Program-made: the position numbers and the translations under genes
Notes under the pieces: model-generated
Database searches by the model: none
What the model saw: the letters and a program-made list of their open reading frames with translations, nothing else
Told to the model about the DNA's origin: nothing
Shown: positions 8,700-15,106 of the stretch, piece by piece
How positions within the stretch are numbered: the stretch's first letter is position 1
How the letters are laid out: each line of letters opens with the position of its first letter
Assembly (NCBI GenBank): GCA_964459445.1
Contig: CAYWMP010000078.1
Coordinates: forward strand, 1 to 25,435
From: CAYWMP01 sp964459445
Lineage (GTDB): Bacteria > Desulfobacterota > DSM-4660 > Desulfatiglandales > HGW-15
Length of the DNA stretch: 25,435 nucleotides
Reading direction: 5' to 3'

Positions 8700-9530
8700 T
8701 TATCCGACATCCTTCAGGCCGCTGGCTATATGCAGAAACCAGTCGACGATCAGGTTGACCCCAACGGTCAAAAAGGCAATGGCCGCTGCAGGCCACAGCG
8801 GTATAAAAATGCCGAAGGTGATCGCCCCGGCGTTTTCCCGAACCATGCTGCCCCAATCCGCTGTAGGAGGCTGCATGCCAAGCCCAAGAAAACTCAGCGC
8901 GGCGATGAACAGAAACACAAAGCAAAACCGCAGCCCGAACTCCGCCACCAGCGGCGGCATGGCATTGGGCAGGATCTCATGCCGCATGAGCCACCAGATC
9001 TTTTCCCCCCGAAGCCGGGCCGCCTCAACAAACTCCATCACTTCAATATCCATGGCCACCGCCCTCGAGAGCCTGAAGACCCTTGTGGAGTCAAGCAAGG
9101 CGATCACCACGATTAAGGCCACTATGGAGGTCCCGGTCACTGAGAGTACCATAAGGGCCAATATGAGCGTCGGGAAGGCCATCAGAATGTCCACCATGCG
9201 GCTTAGAATCTGATCGGTCCAGCCCCCAACGGTTGCCGCAAAAAATCCCGCAACGGTACCGCCCAAAAACGAAAGCATGGTGACCATAAAGGCTATCGCA
9301 ATGGTGTTCCGGGCCCCGTATAGCAATCTGGTCAGAAGGTCCCGGCCTATGTGGTCGGTCCCCAGCCAGGTTTCACTGCTCTTTTCGGCCCATACATCCC
9401 CCACGATCTCCGTTTCGCTGTAGGGGGCTAACACCGGTGCAAAGAAGGCGGCAAAGACATTGATTAGGACCATTGCTATGCCGATTCGGGCGCTTAGGGG
9501 AGATTGCCTCAGTAGTTTGAAAAATACCAT
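8700..9530 (-). CDS. ABC transporter permease, DppC/NikC-like
   Basis: Inner-membrane permease of the binding-protein-dependent peptide/nickel/opine family, 276 residues with about six hydrophobic helices. The N-terminal segment ending in LAPYSE and the following WLGTDHIGRDLLTRLLYGARNT motif are hallmarks of the DppC/OppC/NikC half. The EAA loop that docks the ATPase is visible as EAARLRGEKIWWLMRHEILPN near residue 165. It starts 15 bp after the stop of the dppB-like gene and should pair with that product. Two TAA stops stand in tandem at the 3' end. The transported substrate is unknown. Confidence 0.92.
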   Translation of the reverse strand: MVFFKLLRQSPLSARIGIAMVLINVFAAFFAPVLAPYSETEIVGDVWAEKSSETWLGTDHIGRDLLTRLLYGARNTIAIAFMVTMLSFLGGTVAGFFAATVGGWTDQILSRMVDILMAFPTLILALMVLSVTGTSIVALIVVIALLDSTRVFRLSRAVAMDIEVMEFVEAARLRGEKIWWLMRHEILPNAMPPLVAEFGLRFCFVFLFIAALSFLGLGMQPPTADWGSMVRENAGAITFGIFIPLWPAAAIAFLTVGVNLIVDWFLHIASGLKDVG

Positions 9531-9545
9531 CAGATGCCCCTTTCG

Positions 9546-10502
9546 TTATTTAGGATTTCGCAGTCTGGGATTGGTGATTATCGACAGCACGTCCGCAAGC
9601 AGATTAAGCCCGATATAGGTCGCCGCAAAAACAAGACAGCTCGCCTGGACGACCGGGATATCTCTTTTTGATACCGAGTCCACCATAAGTTGTCCCAGTC
9701 CCGGATAGACAAAGACCACTTCCACAAGCACCACCCCTACCACCAAATAGGCCAGGTTTAAGGCGATCACATTGATCACGGGGGACAGGGCATTGGGAAA
9801 GGCGTGAAGCACGATCACCCGCAGGCGCTTCATCCCCTTCAGCCGGGCCATCTCGATAAAGGGACTGGCCAGGATATTGATGATCGCGGCGCGCGTCTGG
9901 CGCATCATGTGGGCCACCACCACCATGGCCAGGGTCAGACAGGGCAGAACAATGGCATGGATCTTCTGCCAAAAGGACATCTGCGCGTTGATATTGGAGA
10001 TGCTTGGGAAGAGGCTGATTTGAACCGAGAACAGGGCAATGAGGATATATGCCACAAAGAACTCGGGAAAGGAGATCGTGCTGAGCGTGGCCATGGAAAT
10101 ACTGCGGTCAAAAAGCGTGTTTCGGTAAAGCGCAGCCAGGATCCCCAGGATCACTGCAATCGGCACCGAGACTACCGCAGCCGAGGTGGCCAGGAATATC
10201 GTATTGGAGAATCGAAAGCCGATCAATTCCGCGACCGGGCGCTTGTTGGCCAGTGAGTTGCCCAGGTTCCCATGAAAAAAATCGTTCAGCCAACTAATAT
10301 AGCGGACATGGGGAGGAAGATCCAGTTTGAGTTCCTTGCGAAAGGCCGCCACCGTCTCAGGGGTGGCCTCCTGACCCAGGATTTCCGTTGCCAGATCCCC
10401 GGGGAGCGCTTCAACGCCCGCAAATATGATTACGGAAACCACAAAAAGCGTGACCAGTCCCAAGCCCATCCGCTTTACTACCATCACGACATTATTATCC
10501 AT
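9546..10502 (-). CDS. ABC transporter permease, DppB/GsiC-like
   Basis: Inner-membrane permease and partner of the DppC-like protein, about 318 residues. The N-terminal helix (LVTLFVVSVIIFAGVEALPGD) is followed by the family motif LDLPPHVRYISWLNDFFHGNLGNSL. The EAA loop reads MARLKGMKRLRVIVLHAFPNALSPV, and the C-terminal part contains VYPGLGQLMVDSV. The ATG at 10502 is preferred. The frame is open further to a GTG at 10535, but that codon lies inside a strong hairpin (10521-10553), and GGGTGGA precedes the ATG at usable spacing. It sits between the binding-protein gene and the second permease in the same direction. Confidence 0.9.
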   Translation of the reverse strand: MDNNVVMVVKRMGLGLVTLFVVSVIIFAGVEALPGDLATEILGQEATPETVAAFRKELKLDLPPHVRYISWLNDFFHGNLGNSLANKRPVAELIGFRFSNTIFLATSAAVVSVPIAVILGILAALYRNTLFDRSISMATLSTISFPEFFVAYILIALFSVQISLFPSISNINAQMSFWQKIHAIVLPCLTLAMVVVAHMMRQTRAAIINILASPFIEMARLKGMKRLRVIVLHAFPNALSPVINVIALNLAYLVVGVVLVEVVFVYPGLGQLMVDSVSKRDIPVVQASCLVFAATYIGLNLLADVLSIITNPRLRNPK

Positions 10503-10520
10503 TTTTACGTCCACCCTATC

Positions 10521-10553
10521 TCCCATCCCGCTCACTCAAAGAGCGGGATGGGA
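10521..10553. terminator. Strong 13-bp hairpin between binding-protein and permease genes
   Basis: TCCCATCCCGCTC (10521-10533) and GAGCGGGATGGGA (10541-10553) are perfect reverse complements around a 7-nt loop. On the - strand transcript this lies downstream of the binding-protein gene and just ahead of the dppB-like start, with no U-run after it. Such hairpins often stabilise the binding-protein message or partly terminate transcription, giving more binding protein than permease. That role is inferred. Confidence 0.55.
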
Positions 10554-10564
10554 AGAATTAGTTA

Positions 10565-10770
10565 GTTTCCATTTCAGAAATGAGCTATTTTTTTTGCAAG
10601 ATCAAGGCAATCAAGGGGTTGGACGGAGACGTGCATATAGTACGTCGCACAACCAACCCCGAAGATTTACGCCGCATGTCCCGTCGTAGCTCTTGCCACG
10701 CCATAGCTTTAGCGACGGCGGGTTAGCGAAGACGGAAGATTGCGGAAAAGAGCCATTTCTGGATGGAAAC
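10565..10770 (-). repeat. MITE-like inverted-repeat element of a second type
   Basis: About 206 bp bounded by long imperfect inverted repeats. The left end begins GTTTCCATTTCAGAAATGAG. The reverse complement of the right end begins GTTTCCATCCAGAAATGGCT, and similarity continues into a T-rich run. Inside, GGGGTTGG and CCAACCCC flank a hairpin core (10626-10649) that resembles the core of the elements at 6619 and 17632. There is no coding capacity. It sits inside the ABC operon between the binding-protein gene and the first permease gene. Confidence 0.7.
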
Positions 10771-10791
10771 CAGTTAGGCATTCAAAAACAG

Positions 10792-11001
10792 TTTACTACT
10801 TGAACCACCAGCGCTCGGGAGCCCTGAAGCCGTCAAATTCCCAGTTNNNNNNNNNNNNNNNNNNNNNNNNNNNNNNNNNNNNNNNNNNNNNNNNNNNNNN
10901 NNNNNNNNNNNNNNNNNNNNNNNNNNNNNNNNNNNNNNNNNNNNNNTTTACTACTTGAACCACCAGCGCTCGGGAGCCCTGAAGCCGTCAAATTCCCAGT
11001 T
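10792..11001. other. Second scaffold gap of 100 N with identical 55-bp flanks
   Basis: The N-run 10847-10946 is exactly 100 bases, and the 55 bases on its left (10792-10846) equal the 55 on its right (10947-11001). The repeated stretch is the 3' end of the binding-protein gene. The same 55-bp overlap as at the other gap points to an assembler word length and not to biology. Confidence 0.9.
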
Positions 11002-12540
11002 TGCCGCTGGATTTTTGAAACCAAGCTTATCGCTCGCGGCGGAAAGCTGCATGGCAAAGGCCGGTATGGGCGTAGCCCCTTCATCGCTCACAATTCTCTG
11101 GCACTCCACGTACAGCTCTCGCCGTTTTTTCTGGTCGAGTTCAGCCCGGGCCGCCGTGAGAAGCTCATTGAATTTCGGGTGGTCCCATTTGGTGTCGTTC
11201 CAGTTGGCATCTTTGGCATAGGCAAGCGAAAACATCCAATCAGCAGTCGGACGCCCGCTCCAGTAACACTGGACCCATCCCTTCTTTATCCAGATATTCT
11301 CCCAGTATCCGTCATCAGGCACACGCACGACATCGACCTTAATGCCGGCCTTGGCCGCCGATTCTTTGATCAGAACGGAAGCATCCACGGCACCCGGAAA
11401 GGCCGCATCAGCAGCATGCAGCTTGAAAGTATGGCCCAGCATGCCGGCCTTCTTTAAATGGAACTTGGCCTTGTCAGGATCGTATTTGCGCTGGGGCAGG
11501 TCAGAGGCAAAATACTGGTTGTTTCTGGGGATCGGGTGATCGTTGCCGGGATAGCCGTACCCGCGTAAGATCTGTTTTACCATCTGCTTGCGGTCAATGG
11601 CGTATTTGAGTCCCAGCCTGACATCGTTGTTGTCGTAGGGTTTTATGGTGGTCAGCATGGGGATGGTGTAATGCCTCGCCCCTTCCAGTTTCAAAGCCTG
11701 AATGCCTTTTGACCTTTCCAGGAGATGAAAGGTCTTGGGCTCACACCGGTTCATGACATGGGTCTGACCCGTCTTCAGGGCATTGGTCCGTGCATTGGTG
11801 TCGGAAATACTAAGGATTTCCACCTCGTCAAAGTAGGGGCGGCCCTCCTTGAAGTAATTGGGAAACCGCTTGCCCAGAAACCTGACACCGGGCTCCCAGG
11901 CCGCCATGGTAAAGGGACCGGTGCCGATGCCCTTTTCGTATTCCTTGCCTTTGGTGCCGACCGGGACGACGGGTATGTGGTAGTCACTGGCGATAAAGGG
12001 AAAGTCGGCGTTGCCCTCTTTGAGCGTGAAAATCACGGTGTATTTGCCGTCAGCCTTGATGTCAACGATCGGTTCAACAACACCCTTTGCGGCCGATTTG
12101 GTGTCTGCTCCGCGGTGCTCATTGAAAGAATAAACCACATCTTTGGCGGTCATGGTTTTTCCGTTGTGAAACTCCACGCCCTTGCGCAGCTTGAAGATCC
12201 ATTTCACCGCACCCGGTTCGGCCTCAAAGCTTTCGGCCAGCTCGGGAACAGGTTCACCCTTATAGTTCACTTCTACCAAATGGCTCCTCATGCATTGATT
12301 GACCGTCTGTGACATCGTATGCATCAAGGTTCCGGGATCCATGGAATCGGTCGTGGAACCGCCGGCAGAGCCGAATATCACACGTCCACCTCTTTTTGGG
12401 GTCGATGCTTCTGCCTTGGTTTTCAAAAGCACCGGAGACACGGCGGCTGCGAGACCCAGGGCAGATGCGCGAGCGATAAACTCTCGGCGTGTAATTTTCC
12501 CTTGAGTCAACAATCTTTCCAAATTCTTCAGTACATCCAT
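10951..12540 (-). CDS. ABC transporter substrate-binding protein, family 5, with Tat-type signal
   Basis: Periplasmic solute-binding protein of the peptide/nickel/opine class (SBP_bac_5), 529 residues. Residues 17-22 read TRREFI, followed by a hydrophobic stretch and an AEA-S cleavage region near 43-46. This is a twin-arginine signal, without a lipobox cysteine. The mature part shows PELAESFE, WIFKLRKGVEFHNGKTMTAKDVVYSF and the later DRKQMVKQILRGYG, all family landmarks. AAGGAGG precedes the ATG. It is the first gene of the importer operon (binding protein, two permeases, double ATPase). The regulator gene lies 174 bp upstream in the same direction. The ligand is unknown. The stop codon lies just right of a scaffold gap, and the C-terminus appears complete. 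Confidence 0.92.
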   Translation of the reverse strand: MDVLKNLERLLTQGKITRREFIARASALGLAAAVSPVLLKTKAEASTPKRGGRVIFGSAGGSTTDSMDPGTLMHTMSQTVNQCMRSHLVEVNYKGEPVPELAESFEAEPGAVKWIFKLRKGVEFHNGKTMTAKDVVYSFNEHRGADTKSAAKGVVEPIVDIKADGKYTVIFTLKEGNADFPFIASDYHIPVVPVGTKGKEYEKGIGTGPFTMAAWEPGVRFLGKRFPNYFKEGRPYFDEVEILSISDTNARTNALKTGQTHVMNRCEPKTFHLLERSKGIQALKLEGARHYTIPMLTTIKPYDNNDVRLGLKYAIDRKQMVKQILRGYGYPGNDHPIPRNNQYFASDLPQRKYDPDKAKFHLKKAGMLGHTFKLHAADAAFPGAVDASVLIKESAAKAGIKVDVVRVPDDGYWENIWIKKGWVQCYWSGRPTADWMFSLAYAKDANWNDTKWDHPKFNELLTAARAELDQKKRRELYVECQRIVSDEGATPIPAFAMQLSAASDKLGFKNPAANWEFDGFRAPERWWFK

Positions 12541-12580
12541 GAGCTAATCCTCCTTTCAATGACTTGGATACCGGCCCCCG

Positions 12581-12609
12581 ATATCCAACGAGCTAGGGGT
12601 TAATGTCAA
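12581..12609 (-). promoter_or_regulatory. Candidate promoter of the ABC importer operon
   Basis: On the - strand, a perfect TTGACA (complement of 12604-12609) stands 17-18 bp before GGATAT/GATATC (12581-12586). That would start transcription roughly 35 nt ahead of the binding-protein ATG. The -10 hexamer is weak. Confidence 0.35.
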
Positions 12610-12714
12610 ACCTTCAACAATTTGTCGCACTTTTCATTTGGCCATTATTAATCAAAAGCGAACACCAGAACCTGTTTCGAATCAAAAGCATCTAACCTAC
12701 ACAATCCTCAACAC

Positions 12715-13299
12715 TCAATTCGCTTCCGGAGTATATATGGCCATAAGACATTCAACGTCTTTGCCGTCTAAACTATAGCCGTGGTGGGGCACGTTGGCAT
12801 CAAAGAAGATACAATCGCCCTTATTCAGTTTATATTCTTCACCCCCGTACATAAATCTCATCTTCCCACTGAGTACGAAGAGCATCTCCTCACCCTTGTG
12901 CTGAAAATGAAAATCACTTTCTATTACTGAATCGGCGGAAATCGTCATGATGTAGGGATCGAAGTGTTTGGAATAATACTTGTGGGCCAATGCCTGATAG
13001 TTATATCCAAAGACCGAACCGTCCCTCGCCACGAAGGGTCTTTCCTTTTTCCTCACCAAAGATATCGTTTTCCGGTTTTCTTTCTCCCCAAAGAGCTCGG
13101 ACATGCTGATGCCGAGGGCCCTGTTGATCATGAGGAGTGTTGAAACCGGCGGTGCGTTTTTGCTGTTTTCGATTTTCGAAAGATACCCTTGAGAAATTCC
13201 GGCCCTTTGGGCCAAGCTATTGAGGGTAAGCTTGGACTTATGCCGGAATTCCTTGATCCTTTTTCCCAGCTCTTCTTCTCCAATCATTTCGATACACAT
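12715..13299 (-). CDS. XRE-family regulator with C-terminal cupin sensor domain
   Basis: Transcription factor of about 194 residues. An N-terminal helix-turn-helix (KRIKEFRHKSKLTLNSLAQ, then AGISQGYLSKIENSKNAPP) occupies roughly residues 10-65. A C-terminal cupin-2 domain with FHFQHKGEEMLFVLSGKMRF and FFDANVPHHGYSL should bind a small effector. The frame is open to 13395, but that start would overlap the end of the upstream dehydrogenase gene. The ATG at 13299, or the one at 13287, gives a normal family length and a 19-bp spacing; neither has a good ribosome site, so translation may be coupled. Position between the dehydrogenase and importer genes suggests it controls them, as related XRE-cupin proteins control neighbouring catabolic genes. 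Confidence 0.88.
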   Translation of the reverse strand: MCIEMIGEEELGKRIKEFRHKSKLTLNSLAQRAGISQGYLSKIENSKNAPPVSTLLMINRALGISMSELFGEKENRKTISLVRKKERPFVARDGSVFGYNYQALAHKYYSKHFDPYIMTISADSVIESDFHFQHKGEEMLFVLSGKMRFMYGGEEYKLNKGDCIFFDANVPHHGYSLDGKDVECLMAIYTPEAN

Positions 13300-13318
13300 A
13301 GGATGTACTGAAAAACGT

Positions 13319-14212
13319 TTACGCTTTGATAAATGCGTCTGACTTATATTCAGGATCAGGGTAGAAATAAAACCCTTTCCCTGTCTTAACGCCAAGTTTG
13401 TTTTGGTCCAGCATTTCCTTTAGGGCCTCTGGGGGTTGGTCCGTTGGGTCCCCGGATTCGTCGTAATAGACCATCTCGATATCGTGAACCACATCGAGAC
13501 CAACCCCATCCATAAGTCCAAAGGGACCTACCGGCATGCCGGTGAAAATCATCCACCCGCGATCGATGTCTTCGAAATCAACATATCCTTCGGCCCACAT
13601 GTGTAAGGCCTCCTTTTTGACAGCCCTCCAAATGCGGTTGAAGCAGAAACCCAAGGTTTCCTTTTTTACCGTTAATGGAACACAGCCAAGGGAGCGCACC
13701 CACCCCTTACCGGCATCAATTGTCTCCGGTGTTGTCTTGGCGCCGCCCATGACATCCGCCATGTTCAAGCCCATGGCCGGTATATAGAAATGGATATTCA
13801 AACAGCGTTCGGGTCTGTCGGTGGCGCTTTCAATCTTGGAAATCGGTATAGAGGAACTGTTTGTTGCGAGGATAGCATCGGGTGAAGTCATTGAATCGAG
13901 GTCCTTAAAGGTTGCCCTTTTTACAGCCAAGTCTTCTGGTACGGCTTCAATAACCAGGTCGGCTTCTGCGAGGGCATCATCCAGTTGATCGGTCAGCTTT
14001 ACCTTCCTAATGCCCTCTTCCCATTTTTCATTATTAACTATCGGTGTTTTTCGAGCGTTTTTTAGGGCGGCTCTCAGATCCTGAACGCCCCTATGGAATG
14101 ATTCTTCGTTTGTGTCGTAGGCAGTGACCTCATAATCAAAGCATGCGGTCAAAGCAGCGATTTGGGTGCCCAGAGTGCCCGTACCTACAAGTGCAACTTT
14201 TCGAATCAGCAT
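13319..14212 (-). CDS. 3-hydroxyacyl-CoA dehydrogenase family protein
   Basis: NAD-dependent dehydrogenase of about 297 residues with the NAD-binding motif VALVGTGTLGTQIA at the N-terminus and the acidic residue of AYDTN. The substrate-side motif ATNSSSIPISKIE and the catalytic His in NIHFYIPAM are present. The C-terminal helical domain includes GFCFNRIWRAVKKEAL and PFGLMDGVGLDVV. The usual HFFNP reads HFYIP, and the position of the catalytic Glu that pairs with His is Asp (NMADVM). The true substrate may therefore differ from 3-hydroxybutyryl-CoA. The ATG at 14212 is used; a TTG at 14218 is possible. The regulator gene follows after 19 bp. A beta-hydroxy acid or carnitine-like substrate cannot be excluded. 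Confidence 0.85.
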   Translation of the reverse strand: MLIRKVALVGTGTLGTQIAALTACFDYEVTAYDTNEESFHRGVQDLRAALKNARKTPIVNNEKWEEGIRKVKLTDQLDDALAEADLVIEAVPEDLAVKRATFKDLDSMTSPDAILATNSSSIPISKIESATDRPERCLNIHFYIPAMGLNMADVMGGAKTTPETIDAGKGWVRSLGCVPLTVKKETLGFCFNRIWRAVKKEALHMWAEGYVDFEDIDRGWMIFTGMPVGPFGLMDGVGLDVVHDIEMVYYDESGDPTDQPPEALKEMLDQNKLGVKTGKGFYFYPDPEYKSDAFIKA

Positions 14213-14617
14213 TGACAAGGTCGAATCCCTACGCAGATCGTGATTAATGGGCTTAAATCTCTTCTAAAACTGACACTCAAAAAAGATGTTACCGCGGGCT
14301 CGGCCTTCAATGATCCCCGATTGGAAGTCATGACATGGCTTTAGTCACGGGGCTTGGGTTAATAAAAGGAGGTACAAAAACATTAAGCAGGTTTTATGGT
14401 GGGTTCCCTGGCGTTAAGAGCGCATTCTCATTAAGGCCATAAATGGAGTTTCCTAGCAGGAATATTTATTACGAAAATGGAGGAAAACTGTCAAGCTTTT
14501 ATTTAATATAATATTTAGCAATAAAATCTATAACTCACCAGCAATTGGCGGAAATTGACCCCATGGGAAGTCCATTCCCTAGAGGAAAGCCTTGTCCATT
14601 TATTAACTAGGTTTGCT
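14213..14617. other. 405-bp intergenic stretch, no gene seen
   Basis: It lies between the dehydrogenase start and the end of the iron-sulfur subunit gene. It is A+T-rich around 14490-14530. The only supported content is a candidate - strand promoter at 14466-14494. No credible open frame, tRNA or long repeat was recognised. A short imperfect repeat near 14567-14581 (GGGAA and TTCCC) is too weak to call a terminator. Confidence 0.5.
14466..14494 (-). promoter_or_regulatory. Candidate promoter for the dehydrogenase-regulator genes
   Basis: On the - strand, a perfect TTGACA (complement of 14489-14494) is followed after 17 bp by TAATAA (complement of 14466-14471). The leader to the ATG would be about 240 nt, long enough for regulation. 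The -10 match is poor. Confidence 0.35.
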
Positions 14618-15106
14618 TCACTCATCCAGCCCCTCACTTACATTCTTTTGTGCAAGGAGGGCTGCGTCCCAGATCGCCTCATAGCCTGTGCATCGGCAGA
14701 GATGTTTTAAAAGTGCTTCGCGAATCTCCTCTTCCGATGCCTTTGGATTTTTTCCATAGAGGGCAAATAGTCGCATGATGAAACCAGGCGTGCAAAAACC
14801 GCATTGGACCGCTCCCATTTCGAGAAAACTCTCTTGAATGGGGTGAAGCCGGCCATCCCCGCCGGCAAGGCCCTCAATCGTTATCACCTCTGAGCCATCG
14901 ATTTTGTCCTTGCCTCGAAAGACGCAGGCATTGACTGCTTCGCCATTTACAACGACCGTGCAACTTCCGCATGCACCGTAGCCGCATCCCTCCTTTGTTC
15001 CGGTCAGGCCCAGATAATCACGGAGGATCTCCAGCAGGCTCTCTTTGCCGTTACAGGCAATCTTATGTTTGATATCGTTGACAGTTAAACTGATCGTTTC
15101 AGTCAC
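14618..15106 (-). CDS. 2Fe-2S subunit of a xanthine-oxidase-family molybdoenzyme
   Basis: Small electron-transfer subunit (162 residues) with two [2Fe-2S] clusters, as in CoxS, HcrC and IorA. The N-terminal plant-ferredoxin-type site is GCGYGACGSCTVVVNGEAVNAC near residues 40-61. The helical C-terminal domain has QCGFCTPGFIMRL near 100 and HLCRCTGYEAIWDA near 135. There is no signal sequence, so the enzyme is cytoplasmic. It starts with GTG, whose bases overlap the TGA of the molybdopterin subunit gene by 4 bp (GTGA); the two are certainly co-translated. No FAD-binding medium subunit is encoded next to it. Confidence 0.93.
   Translation of the reverse strand: MTETISLTVNDIKHKIACNGKESLLEILRDYLGLTGTKEGCGYGACGSCTVVVNGEAVNACVFRGKDKIDGSEVITIEGLAGGDGRLHPIQESFLEMGAVQCGFCTPGFIMRLFALYGKNPKASEEEIREALLKHLCRCTGYEAIWDAALLAQKNVSEGLDE

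Noticed and set aside
8681..8703. Direct repeat AAGTTATTAT twice, separated by GTG, at the permease stop
   Set aside because: Short and A+T-rich; could be chance or a small slippage event, with no functional reading.
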